Shown: piece after piece, positions 32,236 to 41,476 of the stretch
How the letters are laid out: every line of letters starts with the position of its first letter
Numbering within the stretch: the stretch's first letter is position 1
Assembly: GCF_003286075.1 (NCBI RefSeq)
Contig: NZ_QLUV01000005.1
Coordinates: forward strand, 62,001-126,000
DNA: 64,000 nt
DNA from: Paracoccus endophyticus
Lineage (GTDB): Bacteria; Pseudomonadota; Alphaproteobacteria; Rhodobacterales; Rhodobacteraceae
Direction of reading: 5' to 3'
Program-made: the position numbers and the translations under genes
Notes under the pieces: model-generated
What the model was told of the DNA's origin: nothing
Database searches by the model: none
Seen by the model: only the letters and a program-made list of their open reading frames with translations

Positions 32236-32805
32236 TCAGTCGGCCGCGGCCGTGCCCTGGGCCGCCGCCGCGGCCAGTGCCTTGTCCAGTTCCGGGCGGA
32301 ACCGCTGGCGGTAATCATCCCCGACCAGTGGCCCGGCATGGCGGAACAGCACCCGTCCCTGCCCGTCCAGGATGAAGGTTTCGGGGGGCGCGGTCACGCC
32401 CCACTCGATCGCGGTGCGCCCCTGCGGGTCGGTTGCGATCTTGGCAAAGGGGTTGCCGTGCTCGGCCAGGAACCGGCGGGCCTGCGGCTCGGGGTCCTTG
32501 AGATCGACGCCCATGACCGGGATTCCCTCGGCCGTCAGGGCGGTCAGCGTCGGGTGCTCGGCCCGGCAGGGCGGGCACCAGCTGGCCCAGAAGTTGACCA
32601 GCGTCACCTTGCCGGTCCGCAGATCGGCGTCGGTCAACTGCGCGGTGCCGGGCAGCCCGGTCGTGGGCACCGCCGGCGCCTGCTGTCCGATCAGGGTCGA
32701 GGGCAGCGCGGTCGGGTCGTCCCGGTTCATGCCCCACAGGAACATGCCCGCCAGCGCGGCAAAGGCCAGCGGCGGCAGCGCGACCAGGGGCGAGACCCTA
32801 GCCAC
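32236..32805 (-). CDS. ccmG: Thiol:disulfide interchange protein CcmG/DsbE
   Basis: A 189-residue membrane-anchored thioredoxin-like reductant for apocytochrome c in the periplasm. A membrane anchor (about residues 5-26) precedes the domain, with the active site WCPPC at residues 76-80 and VTAPPETFILDGQGRVLFRH containing the cis-proline region and strand of the fold. The likely start is a GTG at 32805, overlapping the ccmD stop by eight bases; no ATG fits, and the longer open frame upstream reads through ccmD in another frame. It is the last gene of the leftward sec-ccm train; ccmE, ccmF and ccmH are not in the window. Confidence 0.92.
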   Translation of the reverse strand: MARVSPLVALPPLAFAALAGMFLWGMNRDDPTALPSTLIGQQAPAVPTTGLPGTAQLTDADLRTGKVTLVNFWASWCPPCRAEHPTLTALTAEGIPVMGVDLKDPEPQARRFLAEHGNPFAKIATDPQGRTAIEWGVTAPPETFILDGQGRVLFRHAGPLVGDDYRQRFRPELDKALAAAAAQGTAAAD

Positions 32806-32944
32806 GGTTGCGCTCCACCTGCTCCAGTGCGCGGCGGGCGCGGGCGTCGGCCAGCAGCGTCTGCACCACCATCCCGGCCAGCAGCGCCAGCGACACGCCC
32901 CAGGCGGCCAGCACCGGGCCTGCATATTTCCCCAGTTCGATCAT
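32798..32944 (-). CDS. ccmD: Haem exporter protein CcmD
   Basis: A 48-residue single-span membrane protein, MIELGKYAGPVLAAWGVSLA followed by a positively charged tail ending EQVERNRG. This size and pattern (short N-terminus, one helix, basic C-terminus) define CcmD, which helps release haem-loaded CcmE from the CcmABC complex. Its ATG overlaps the ccmC stop by four bases and its stop overlaps ccmG by eight, so translation is coupled. Confidence 0.9.
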   Translation of the reverse strand: MIELGKYAGPVLAAWGVSLALLAGMVVQTLLADARARRALEQVERNRG

Positions 32945-33666
32945 CCCCGCACCTCGCGCGCCAGCAGCGCCGCCGTGCGGCGGCGGCGGATTTCCGTGCG
33001 CGTGCGGATCAGCAGCAGCGTCACGAACAGCAGAAAGAACCCCAGCATGCACAGATACAGCGGGTATTTGTAGGTGGGGTCCACCCGCTCGCCCGCCTTG
33101 ACCGACAGCGATGCGCCCTGGTGCAGCCCCTGGTTCCAGAAGTTCACCGCATAGCGCGACAGCACCGCGAAGACCGAGCCGACGAGGCACAGCACGCCGG
33201 TCAGATCGGCGGCGCTATCGGGGTTGTCCACCGCCGACCACAGCGCGATATAGCCAAGATAGAACAGGAACAGGATCAGGAAGGCGGTCAGCCGCGGGTC
33301 CCATTCCCACCATGTGCCCCACATCGGCTGGCCCCAGATCGCCCCGGTCAGCAGCGCGATCACCGTCATCACCGCGCCCACGGGGGCCGCCGCCTTGGCG
33401 GCCAGCGCGCTGACATGGTGCCGCCGGATCAGCCAGATCAGCGAGGCGGCCAGCATCATCACCCAGATGTTGATCGCCATCATGGCGGCGGGGACATGCA
33501 GGAACATGATCTTGACCGTCGAGCCCTGCTTGTAGTCCTGCGGCGTCAGGAACCCCCAGACCAGCCCCGCGCCCAGGCACAGCGCCGCGCCCGCGGCGAC
33601 CCACGGCAGGATCGCGGACGAGGTCCGCATGAACTTGACGGGGTTGGCGTATTCCCAGATCGACAT
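32941..33666 (-). CDS. ccmC: Haem exporter permease CcmC
   Basis: A 241-residue six-helix membrane protein that delivers haem to CcmE. The tryptophan-rich haem-handling motif WGTWWEWD is at residues 116-123, and the flanking conserved histidines are in FLHVPAA (H57) and NQGLHQGAS. Length and order match the alphaproteobacterial family. It lies 41 bases after ccmB and overlaps ccmD by four bases. Confidence 0.95.
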   Translation of the reverse strand: MSIWEYANPVKFMRTSSAILPWVAAGAALCLGAGLVWGFLTPQDYKQGSTVKIMFLHVPAAMMAINIWVMMLAASLIWLIRRHHVSALAAKAAAPVGAVMTVIALLTGAIWGQPMWGTWWEWDPRLTAFLILFLFYLGYIALWSAVDNPDSAADLTGVLCLVGSVFAVLSRYAVNFWNQGLHQGASLSVKAGERVDPTYKYPLYLCMLGFFLLFVTLLLIRTRTEIRRRRTAALLAREVRG

Positions 33667-33707
33667 GGTGCTTCCTTAGCCGCAGGCCGGGGCCGCGGAA
33701 AGCCCCC

Positions 33708-34364
33708 TCACCGCAGGTTGACCCGCAGCGCCGCGGCGGCCGCAAAGGGCATCGTGGCCAGCACCGCAAGGGTGATCCCCGACAGAAACACCAGCGGCGT
33801 CGCCCCGTCGGCCCCTGCGGCCCCGCGTCGCACCGCCTCGGCCCCGAAGATCAGCGTGGGCACGTACAGCGGCAGGACCAGCAGGGACATCAGCAGCCCG
33901 CCCCGGCGCAGCCCCACGGTGATCGCCGCGCCGAACGCCCCCAGCATCGACAGCGCGGGCGTGCCCACGCCCAGCGACACCAGCAGCCAGGGCTGGGCGG
34001 CAGCCGGCAGATGCAGCAGCACGCCGAAGACCGGCGCCGCCAGCACCAGCGGCAGTCCGGTGGTGATCCAGTGGGCCGCCGCCTTGACCAGAACCGCGCC
34101 CTCCAGCGGCAGGGGGGCGGTGGCCAGCAGGTCGAGACTGCCGTCCTCCCAGTCCAGGGCAAAGATTCGGTCCAGCGACAGCAGGCAGGCCAGCAGCGCG
34201 CCCACCCACAGGATGCCCGGCGCGATCCGCGCCAGCGTTCCCCCTTCGGGGCCGACGCCAAAGGGCACCAGCGTGCAGACGATCAGAAAGAACGCCAGCC
34301 CCAGCCCGAAGCCGCCCCCCGCCCGCGTGGCAAGCCGCAGGTCGCGCATCAGCAAGGCGATCAT
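33708..34364 (-). CDS. ccmB: Haem exporter permease CcmB
   Basis: A 218-residue integral membrane subunit of the CcmABCD complex. Six hydrophobic segments are seen; typical blocks are LGLAFFLIVCTLVPFGVGPE, LLSLDRIFALDWEDGSLDLL and the C-terminal PFAAAAALRVNLR. The ATG at 34364 is preferred; an in-frame extension upstream is Pro/Arg-rich and overlaps the ccmA 3' end. A GGGGGG ribosome-binding site precedes it. Confidence 0.93.
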   Translation of the reverse strand: MIALLMRDLRLATRAGGGFGLGLAFFLIVCTLVPFGVGPEGGTLARIAPGILWVGALLACLLSLDRIFALDWEDGSLDLLATAPLPLEGAVLVKAAAHWITTGLPLVLAAPVFGVLLHLPAAAQPWLLVSLGVGTPALSMLGAFGAAITVGLRRGGLLMSLLVLPLYVPTLIFGAEAVRRGAAGADGATPLVFLSGITLAVLATMPFAAAAALRVNLR

Positions 34365-34401
34365 CGGCGGCCCCCCGCAGGCGGACGCCGGCGCAGGCGG
34401 G

Positions 34402-35049
34402 TCATGCGAAGGCCTCGTCGAACCCGGCGGGGGCGCGGGTGCGCCCCGGTCCCGTCGGGCCGCCGTCACCCGCACGATGCGGGCCCAGATCCAGCACCCG
34501 CGCCTCGGGCAAGGCCAGATCGATATGGGTCGCCATCAGCGCCGAACCGCCGCCCCCGAGATGGGCGCGGATCACCGCCGCAAACAGCGCGACCGAGGCC
34601 GTGTCCAGCGAGACGGTCGGCTCGTCCAGCACCCAGACGGGCCGACCCGTGACCAGCAGGCGGGCCAGCCCCAGACGACGCTTCTGCCCCGCCGACAGCA
34701 TCGCCGCGGGCCGGTCGGACAGCCGCCCCAGGTCCAGCGCCGCAAGCGCCGCGCCCGGGCCCGGCCCGCCGAACACCTGCGACCAGAACGCCAGGTTCTC
34801 GGCCACCGTCAGCGCGGATTTCAGCCCGTCGGCATGGCCGGCATAGGCGATTGCATCGGGGTCGGCGGTCACGGTCCCCTGAACGGGCGGCTGCAAACCC
34901 GCGACGGTCCGCAGCAGCGTCGTCTTGCCGATCCCGTTCGGGCCGCGCAGGATCAGGGCCTGCCCCGCGTCCAGATCGAACCCGATGCCTTCGGCCACGC
35001 GCCGCCCGCCCCGCGCCACCGCCAGGTCGCGGACCGACAGGCGCGTCAC
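34402..35049 (-). CDS. ccmA: Haem exporter ATPase CcmA
   Basis: A 215-residue ABC ATPase of the cytochrome c maturation system, which drives release of holo-CcmE. Walker [10 protein letters not shown] is at residues 36-44, the signature [13 protein letters not shown] near 118 and Walker [13 protein letters not shown] follows. It starts in a four-base overlap with the Mth938-like gene and precedes ccmB by 37 bases. The C-terminal 25 residues are Gly/Pro-rich and beyond the usual end of the family. Confidence 0.93.
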   Translation of the reverse strand: MTRLSVRDLAVARGGRRVAEGIGFDLDAGQALILRGPNGIGKTTLLRTVAGLQPPVQGTVTADPDAIAYAGHADGLKSALTVAENLAFWSQVFGGPGPGAALAALDLGRLSDRPAAMLSAGQKRRLGLARLLVTGRPVWVLDEPTVSLDTASVALFAAVIRAHLGGGGSALMATHIDLALPEARVLDLGPHRAGDGGPTGPGRTRAPAGFDEAFA

Positions 35050-35399
35050 ACCGGGATCAGCGCGCAGGCCACGCGCCGCCCCTCGGACAGCGTCACGTTA
35101 TAGGTGCGCGCAGCGGTGGGGCTGGCCATCGCCTCGACGGGGACGCCGGCGTCCTCGAGCGTCCGCATCAGGGCCGCGGGGGGGCGGCCCATCTCGGCGC
35201 CCAGGCCCAGGAACAGGACATCCACCTGCCCGGCCAGCGTGGACAGGGCGGCCATGTCGTCCAGCCCCCCCCAGGCCCGCGCGCCCGCCGCAGTGGCGAT
35301 CACCGGCCCGCGCCAGACCTGGCCCGCAACGCGGAAGAACCCCGGCCCATAGCCGTCGACCGACACCGCGCCGCCGAACTCGGTCGGGGTTATCGCCAT
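35046..35399 (-). CDS. Mth938-like domain (DUF498) protein
   Basis: A 117-residue protein of the Mth938/NDUFAF3-like family: [53 protein letters not shown] and a C-terminal ACALIPV. Human NDUFAF3 of the same family assists complex I assembly, but the bacterial role is not established. It lies one base after the secF stop and overlaps ccmA by four, so it is embedded in the sec-ccm train; such placement is common in related genera and suggests an envelope or membrane-biogenesis role. Confidence 0.85.
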   Translation of the reverse strand: MAITPTEFGGAVSVDGYGPGFFRVAGQVWRGPVIATAAGARAWGGLDDMAALSTLAGQVDVLFLGLGAEMGRPPAALMRTLEDAGVPVEAMASPTAARTYNVTLSEGRRVACALIPV

Positions 35400-35400
35400 G

Positions 35401-36393
35401 TCAGGGCGCGTCCTGGAACGGTGTGCCGTGCGTGTCGCTCATCTCGGGCTTGTCCTTGGCCGGCTTGGACCAGTCGCGCTTGACGCCAAGCCACAGCACG
35501 ATGTTCTTGGCGACGTAGATCGTCGAATAGCAGCCGACGAACACGCCCCACAGCATGGCGAAGACAAAGCTGCGGATCACGTCGCCGCCCAGCACCAGCA
35601 GGGCGGTCAGCGCGATGGCGGTGGTCACGGCGGTCATCACGGTGCGCGACAGGGTCTCGTTCGTGGTCAGGTTCAGCACGTCGATCAGCGGCATCGTCTT
35701 GAACTTGATCAGGTTCTCGCGCAGCCGATCGAACACGACGACGGTGTCGTTGATCGACGTGCCCAGGATCGTCAGCAGCGCCGCGATGGTGGTCAGGTCG
35801 AACTTGATCTGGAACAGCGAGAAGATCCCGATTGTCAGCAGCACGTCGTGGATCAGCGCGAAGACGCCGCCCACCGCGAACTGCCATTCAAAGCGCAGCC
35901 AGATATACAGCAGGATCCCCAGCGCCGCCGCGCTGACCGCATAGACGGCGGTCATGATCATCTCGCCCGACACCTTGGGGCCCACGGATTCCACCGCGGC
36001 AAAGGCGATCTGAGGATCGACCGTCTTCAGCGCCGCCTCGATCCGGTTCAGCTCCTCGGGCGTGACGGACCCCGTCTCGTTGGTGGCGCCGATGCGGATC
36101 TGGGCCACGTGCCGGTTCTCGCCAAAGGTGGGGTCGAACACCTCGGTGATCGAGACGTCGCCCACGCCCAGCCCGTCCAGCGCCTGACGATAGTCGGCCA
36201 CCTCGAACGCGGTCGGGCTTTCGGTGCGGATGGTGGTGCCGCCCTTGAAGTCGATGCCGAAGTTCAACCCCATCGTCATCGTGACGATGATCGAGGCGAC
36301 CATCAGGGCGCCCGAGATGCCGAAGCTCAGCCACTGCCAGCGGAAGAAGTTGATCCTGGTGTTCGCGGGAACCAGTTTCAGACGGAATGCCAT
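35401..36393 (-). CDS. secF: Protein translocase subunit SecF
   Basis: A 330-residue membrane protein that works with SecD and YajC to pull proteins through SecYEG using the proton gradient. First helix begins near residue 20; the periplasmic loop contains GIDFKGGTTIRTE, and the C-terminal membrane part carries VVVFDRLRENL and the other RND-like helices. An ATG at 36393 is favoured over an upstream start, and it lies 11 bases after secD. The Mth938-like gene follows one base later. Confidence 0.95.
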   Translation of the reverse strand: MAFRLKLVPANTRINFFRWQWLSFGISGALMVASIIVTMTMGLNFGIDFKGGTTIRTESPTAFEVADYRQALDGLGVGDVSITEVFDPTFGENRHVAQIRIGATNETGSVTPEELNRIEAALKTVDPQIAFAAVESVGPKVSGEMIMTAVYAVSAAALGILLYIWLRFEWQFAVGGVFALIHDVLLTIGIFSLFQIKFDLTTIAALLTILGTSINDTVVVFDRLRENLIKFKTMPLIDVLNLTTNETLSRTVMTAVTTAIALTALLVLGGDVIRSFVFAMLWGVFVGCYSTIYVAKNIVLWLGVKRDWSKPAKDKPEMSDTHGTPFQDAP

Positions 36394-36404
36394 GTCAGGT
36401 CCCC

Positions 36405-38069
36405 TTACAGTTCCAAGGCCGTCGGCCGGCGCCATTGCAGCCAGACCACGATCAGCAGCCGCGTCAGATAGATCGCGGTGAAGACCGAGGTGACAAGGCC
36501 GATGGTCAGCGTCACGGCAAAGCCCTTGACCGGGCCCGAGCCCAGGAAGAACATCACGAGGGCCGCGATGAAGGTGGTCACGTTCGCGTCGATGATCGCG
36601 CTCATCGCCTCGTTGAAGCCGTCGTCGATGGCACGCACGACGCCCTTGCCCGCGCGCAGTTCGTCGCGGATGCGTTCATAGATGATGACGTTGGCATCGA
36701 CGGCGGTGCCCACCGTCAGCACGATCCCCGCGATGCCGGGCAGGGTCAGCGTCGCCCCCATCGCCGACATGACGGCCAGGATCAGGATGACGTTGACCGT
36801 CACCGCGACGGACGCAAAGACCCCGAACAGCCCGTAGCTGGCGATCATGTAGGCCACGACGCCGATGGTCGCCACGGTCGCGGCGGTCTTGCCGGCATCG
36901 ATGCTGTCCTGCCCCAGTTCCGGGCCGATGGTGCGTTCCTCCAGGAACGTCATCTCGGCCGGCAGGGCGCCCGCCCGCAGCAGCACGGCCAGCTGGGTCG
37001 AGGAATCGACGTCCATCGAGCCGGAAATCTGCCCCGAGCCGGTGGTGATCGCCTGGCGGATCACCGGGGCCGAGATGACCTGGTTGTCCAGCACGATGGC
37101 GAAGGGCTGGCCGATGTTGGCCGAGGTATAGGCCCCGAACCGCTTGGCGCCCGAGGGGTTGAACCGGAAATCGACCGCCGGCTGGCCGTTCTGGTCAAAG
37201 CTGGGCCGGGCGTCGGTCAGGTCCTCGCCGGTGACGACGGGGGCCTCGGCCAGCGTGTAATAGACGCCCGTCTCGTCCAGCGACGGCAGGATGATATTGC
37301 CCAGACCGGGGCTGGCGTTCGGGTCGGTGCCGCGGCCCACGACCGGATTGAAGGTCAGCTTGGCCGTGGTGCCGATCAGCGCCTTCAGTTCCTCGGCCGA
37401 TCCGATGCCGGGAACCTGGATCAGGATGCGGTCCTTGCCCTGGCGCTGGATGGTGGGCTCGCGGGTGCCGACCTCGTCCACCCGCCTGCGCACGATCTCC
37501 AGCGACTGCTGGATGGTGCGGTCGTCGGTTGCGGCCTTTTCGGCCGCGGACAGGCGCACGATCAGGGTGCTGCCGCGGGCGGTGATGTCCAGGTCCGACT
37601 GCCCCGCGCCGCTGAGCGACACGACCGGCGTCGCCAGCGTGCGCGCGATCTGCACGGCCTGGGCCATCTGGTCGGGGTTGCCGATCTCGACGTGCAGCTC
37701 GTCATCGGGGCCGGGAACGCGGCGCACCGCGCCCACCACGTCGCGCTGCGCGGCCAGCGCCTGGCGCAGCTCGGGCCACAGCGCGGTCATGCGCGACTTG
37801 TAGACGTCGGCGACATGGACCTCGCCCAGCAGATGAGCCCCGCCGCGCAGGTCCAGCCCCAGGTTGACCAGCGACGAGGGCAGCCAGTCGGGCCATTGCG
37901 CCCGCGCGGCCGCCTGCTCGGGCGTCTCGAACCCCGCGGTTGCGGCGGCGGCGACGGCATCGTTGTGCGCCTCGACCCGCGAATAGAACAGGTTGGGCAT
38001 CGCATACAGCAGGCCCAGCCCGACCAGCCCCAGGATGACCAGCCGCTTCCAGAACGGGATGTGCAGCAT
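36405..38069 (-). CDS. secD: Protein translocase subunit SecD
   Basis: A 554-residue translocase subunit. The N-terminal helix (about residues 8-25) leads to the first periplasmic domain with NLGLDLRGGAHLLGEV, then the long second periplasmic region, then five C-terminal helices with VDANVIIYERIRDELRAGK. The start ATG at 38069 is seven bases after yajC. Size and motifs are standard for alphaproteobacteria. Confidence 0.96.
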   Translation of the reverse strand: MLHIPFWKRLVILGLVGLGLLYAMPNLFYSRVEAHNDAVAAAATAGFETPEQAAARAQWPDWLPSSLVNLGLDLRGGAHLLGEVHVADVYKSRMTALWPELRQALAAQRDVVGAVRRVPGPDDELHVEIGNPDQMAQAVQIARTLATPVVSLSGAGQSDLDITARGSTLIVRLSAAEKAATDDRTIQQSLEIVRRRVDEVGTREPTIQRQGKDRILIQVPGIGSAEELKALIGTTAKLTFNPVVGRGTDPNASPGLGNIILPSLDETGVYYTLAEAPVVTGEDLTDARPSFDQNGQPAVDFRFNPSGAKRFGAYTSANIGQPFAIVLDNQVISAPVIRQAITTGSGQISGSMDVDSSTQLAVLLRAGALPAEMTFLEERTIGPELGQDSIDAGKTAATVATIGVVAYMIASYGLFGVFASVAVTVNVILILAVMSAMGATLTLPGIAGIVLTVGTAVDANVIIYERIRDELRAGKGVVRAIDDGFNEAMSAIIDANVTTFIAALVMFFLGSGPVKGFAVTLTIGLVTSVFTAIYLTRLLIVVWLQWRRPTALEL

Positions 38070-38076
38070 CGCGCCG

Positions 38077-38415
38077 TCAGCCGTTCGCAGCCACGGGCGT
38101 GCCCGGCGTGATGACACTGGCGATCGTGCCGCGCACCACGCGGACACGGACGCCCTGCGCGATCTCGACCTCGATCTCGTCGTCGCGGACGGCCGTGACC
38201 TTGCCCAGAAGGCCGCCCTGGGTGACGACCTGATCGCCCTTCTTCAGCGCCGCGACCATCGCCTTGTGCTTGGCGAACTTGCGCTGCTGGGGGCGCAGGA
38301 TCAGGAAATACATGATCGCGAAGACCAGCAGCAGCGGGATGAACTGGGCGAACGCGGCGGCGCCGCCCGCGGCCGGCGCACCGGCGGCCTGAGCGAAAGC
38401 GGGGGAAACGAACAT
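38077..38415 (-). CDS. yajC: Preprotein translocase subunit YajC
   Basis: A 112-residue SecDF accessory protein. One membrane helix (about residues 22-41, FIPLLLVFAIMYFLILRPQQ) is followed by the RPQQRKFAKHKAM motif and a small cytoplasmic domain with KKGDQVVTQGGLLGKV. It heads the leftward nine-gene train, so the promoter should lie in the 204-base gap upstream (38416-38619), in which I see no distinct motif. Confidence 0.96.
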   Translation of the reverse strand: MFVSPAFAQAAGAPAAGGAAAFAQFIPLLLVFAIMYFLILRPQQRKFAKHKAMVAALKKGDQVVTQGGLLGKVTAVRDDEIEVEIAQGVRVRVVRGTIASVITPGTPVAANG

Positions 38416-38619
38416 GGGCGATCCTTCACATGGCCTGCGGGCGGCCGCGGCGGCGAAAGGCCCCGCGGCGGATTGCGGCGCAACCTAGTCGCGGGCCGCA
38501 GTCTTGTCCAGAAAGCCCCGCGCCGCCGCCGGTCACGCCTGCGCGTGCCATGGGCCGCGCGGGGGGACCATGGGCGGCACCGGCCGCGCCCTGGCCTGCC
38601 CGTTGCCCGCGCGCGTCGG

Positions 38620-39795
38620 TCAGCCCAGCGGCTGCGCGCGCTCGACCAGTCGCGCGAAGAAGCTGGCGCCGATGGGCGCGATCTCGTCGTTGAAGTCATA
38701 GGCGGGATGGTGCAGCCCCGCGCCCGGACCCTGCCCCAGGAACAGATAGGCGCCGGGCCGGACCTGCAGCATGTAGCTGAAGTCCTCGGCCCCCATCTCG
38801 CGCCCCGCCTCGGCATCCACCTGCGCCTCGCCCGCGACCTCGGCCGCGACCGAGGCCGCCAGCGCCGTCGCCTCGGGGTCGTTGACCGTCGCCGGGTCGC
38901 CGATCTTGTAGTCAAGCCGCGCCTCGACGCCATAGGACGCCGCCTGCCCCGCCACGATCTGCTGCATCCGCTGCCTGACCATCGCCTGCACCGCCGGATC
39001 GAAGGTGCGGACGGTCCCGTTGATGAACGCCGTGTCGGGGATGACGTTGTGCGCGGTTCCGGCGTGGATCTGGGTGACGGACACGACCAGATCGTCCACG
39101 GCCTTGTGGTTTCGGCTGACGATGGTCTGCAACGCCTGCACGATGCCGGCGGCGGCGATCACGGGGTCGGCCGTCTCGTGCGGCATGGCGCCGTGGCCAC
39201 CGCGCCCCGTGATGTGGATGTCGAAGGCGTCCACCGCCGCCATGATCGGCCCCGGCGTCGTCTGAAAGCGGCCCAGCGGCTGGTTGGGGCTGTTGTGCAG
39301 CGCAAACACCTGCGTGATGCCGAACCGGTCCATGATCCCCTCGTCGATCATGACCTTCGCGCCGCGCCCGCCCTCCTCGGCCGGCTGGAAGATCAGCGCC
39401 ACCCGGCCCGAGAAGTTGCGCGTCTCGGCCAGGTACTTCGCTGCGCCCAGCAGCATCGTGGTGTGTCCATCGTGGCCGCAGGCATGCATCTTGCCCGGCG
39501 TGCGCGAGGCATGGGCCGCGCCCGTCGTCTCGGTGATGGGCAGCGCGTCCATGTCGGCCCGCAGCCCGATCGTCGGCCCGCCCGCGGGGTCCAGGCCGCG
39601 GCCGTTGATGATCGCCACCATGCCGGTCTGCGCGATGCCCTCGTGCAGCTCGTCCACGCCGATCTCGCGCAGGCGGTCCGCGACAAAGGCCGCGGTCGTG
39701 CCAAGGTCGAACTGCAGCTCGGGGTGCTGGTGCAGGTGGCGGCGCCAGGCGGTCATCTCGTCGGCATAGCCGGCGATGCGGTTCAGGACGGGCAT
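38620..39795 (-). CDS. M20 family amidohydrolase (hippurate hydrolase-like)
   Basis: A 391-residue cytoplasmic metallopeptidase-like amidohydrolase. Metal-ligand blocks are present: RADMDALPI, HACGHDGHTTMLLG, FQPAEEGGRGAK, the lid segment HITGRGGHGAMPH and the C-terminal histidine in GLHHPAYDFND. It probably releases an amino acid from an N-acyl or N-aroyl amide; the exact substrate cannot be told. The ATG at 39795 is preceded by an in-frame TTG three codons upstream, and the ATG is the better start. It is divergent from mazG, with 59 bases between. Confidence 0.9.
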   Translation of the reverse strand: MPVLNRIAGYADEMTAWRRHLHQHPELQFDLGTTAAFVADRLREIGVDELHEGIAQTGMVAIINGRGLDPAGGPTIGLRADMDALPITETTGAAHASRTPGKMHACGHDGHTTMLLGAAKYLAETRNFSGRVALIFQPAEEGGRGAKVMIDEGIMDRFGITQVFALHNSPNQPLGRFQTTPGPIMAAVDAFDIHITGRGGHGAMPHETADPVIAAAGIVQALQTIVSRNHKAVDDLVVSVTQIHAGTAHNVIPDTAFINGTVRTFDPAVQAMVRQRMQQIVAGQAASYGVEARLDYKIGDPATVNDPEATALAASVAAEVAGEAQVDAEAGREMGAEDFSYMLQVRPGAYLFLGQGPGAGLHHPAYDFNDEIAPIGASFFARLVERAQPLG

Positions 39796-39854
39796 GGTGG
39801 ACAATCTCGCGCGGTTTTTGTCAGGTGAGGCCAGTCCATCCCAGACAGGGCCCG

Positions 39855-40673
39855 ATGTCCATGACCGACGCGCGCGACGAAACCGAACGGCTGATCGCCA
39901 TCATGGCCGCGCTGCGCGACCCGGCCACGGGCTGTCCCTGGGATGTCGAGCAGGATTTCGCGTCCATCGCCCCCTATACCATCGAGGAGGCGCACGAGGT
40001 CGCGGACGCCATCGCGCGGCAGGCCTGGGACGAGCTGCCGGGGGAACTGGGCGACCTGCTGTTGCAGGTGGTGTTCCACGCCCAGATGGCGGCCGAGGCG
40101 GGGATGTTCGATTTCGCCGACGTCGCGCGGGCGATTGCCGACAAGCTGGTCGCGCGCCACCCCCATGTCTTCGGCGACGAATCGCGCGACAAGTCGGCCG
40201 CGCAGCAGGTCCGCGACTGGGAGGCGATCAAGGCGCAGGAACGGGCGGCCAAGGCCGAGGCGGGCGTGCTGGACGGGGTGGCGCTGGGCCTGCCCGCGCT
40301 GACCCGCGCGGTCAAGCTGCAGAACCGGGCGGCGCGCGTGGGCTTTGACTGGCCCGCGACCGATCAGGTGCTGGACAAGCTGGCCGAGGAGACGGCCGAG
40401 CTGGTCGCCGCCCGCGACGCGGGCGACCGCGCCCATCTGGCCGAGGAAATGGGCGATCTGCTGTTTGTCGTGGCCAACCTGGCGCGGCACCTGGAGATCG
40501 ACCCCGAGGAGGCGTTGCGCGCCGCCAACGCCAAGTTCACCCGCCGCTTTCGCGCGATCGAGACGGCGCTGGCCGCGCAGGGCCGCCGCCCCGAGCAGTC
40601 GAGCCTGGCCGAGATGGACGCGCTGTGGGACGCGGCAAAGGTCGCCGAGCGCGCCTGGACGGAACGAGCCTAG
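39855..40673 (+). CDS. mazG: Nucleoside triphosphate pyrophosphohydrolase MazG
   Basis: A 272-residue protein with two MazG domains, the layout of the Escherichia coli enzyme, which removes damaged NTPs and modulates ppGpp. Blocks CPWDVEQDF, TIEEAHEVADAI, PGELGDLLLQVVFHAQMA and the second-half EEMGDLLFVVANLARHL carry the acidic metal-binding residues. The ATG at 39855 was chosen over one ten codons upstream. Its last four bases overlap the stop of the convergent TauE/SafE gene. Confidence 0.92.
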   Translation: MSMTDARDETERLIAIMAALRDPATGCPWDVEQDFASIAPYTIEEAHEVADAIARQAWDELPGELGDLLLQVVFHAQMAAEAGMFDFADVARAIADKLVARHPHVFGDESRDKSAAQQVRDWEAIKAQERAAKAEAGVLDGVALGLPALTRAVKLQNRAARVGFDWPATDQVLDKLAEETAELVAARDAGDRAHLAEEMGDLLFVVANLARHLEIDPEEALRAANAKFTRRFRAIETALAAQGRRPEQSSLAEMDALWDAAKVAERAWTERA

Positions 40674-41476
40674 AACAAGGCCTTGCGCAGCATGTTCAGG
40701 GCCACCACGCCCAGGAACAGCGCAAAGATCCGCTTCAGCCGCGCAGGCTCGGTCCGGTGGGCCAGCGTCGCCCCCCAGGGCGCGGTCAGCGTGGTCATGA
40801 CGATCACCACAAGAAACGCGGGCAGGTTGACCGACCCGATCGTGAACGGCGGGGCCAGGGCCATGGGCACGAACAGGAAGGTCGCGACCGAGGGGATCGC
40901 GATCAGCGCCCCAAAGCCCGCGGCCGTGGCCACCGCGTGGTGGATCGGCCGCCCGTGCAGCGTCATAAGCGGCACGCCGAGCGACCCGCCCCCGATGCCC
41001 AGCAGCACCGAGACAAAGCCGATCGCCGCGCCGTAAAGGCCGCGGCGGGGGCCGGTCGGCATGACCTCGGCCACGCGCCAGTGCGCCCGGCCAAGCCCCA
41101 TCCACAGCGCGATCAGGATCACCAGCACGCCGAAGATGGCCTGCAGCGTGGGGGTGCGCAGCTGCGCCACCGCCGCCACGCCGCCCACGGCACCGGCCCC
41201 GATCGGCAGCGCCCAGCCGCGCAGGATGTCCCAGTCCACCACGCCGCGGCGGTTGTGCGCCATGACCGACCGCGCCGAGGTGACGATGATCGTCGCCAGC
41301 GAGGTCGCAAGGCACATCCGCATCAGCTCGTCCGAGCCATAGCCCGCGGCGCCAAAGAGCGAGACGAAGGCAGGGACCAGCACGATCCCGCCGCCGACGC
41401 CCAGCAGCCCCGCCAGGATGCCGGCGAAGGCGCCGACGGCGGCCAGGGTCAGGATCAGGGGGATCAGATCGGTCAT
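40670..41476 (-). CDS. TauE/SafE family membrane transporter
   Basis: A 268-residue protein with about eight membrane segments in two repeats, each with the glycine-rich family motif: GILAGLLGVGGGIVLVPAFV near the N-terminus and FVSVLLGIGGGSLGVPLMTL in the second half. The family transports sulfite, sulfonates or sulfoacetate, but many members are uncharacterised. No sulfur gene is next to it, so the substrate is open. It ends in a four-base overlap with mazG. The ATG at 41476 follows the family start MTDLIPLILTLAAVGAF. Confidence 0.85.
   Translation of the reverse strand: MTDLIPLILTLAAVGAFAGILAGLLGVGGGIVLVPAFVSLFGAAGYGSDELMRMCLATSLATIIVTSARSVMAHNRRGVVDWDILRGWALPIGAGAVGGVAAVAQLRTPTLQAIFGVLVILIALWMGLGRAHWRVAEVMPTGPRRGLYGAAIGFVSVLLGIGGGSLGVPLMTLHGRPIHHAVATAAGFGALIAIPSVATFLFVPMALAPPFTIGSVNLPAFLVVIVMTTLTAPWGATLAHRTEPARLKRIFALFLGVVALNMLRKALF

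Noticed and set aside
31939..35103. A 1054-codon plus-strand frame through the ccm genes
   Set aside because: It begins with part of the RTX remnant, then reads antisense through ccmG to ccmA with no plausible protein features.
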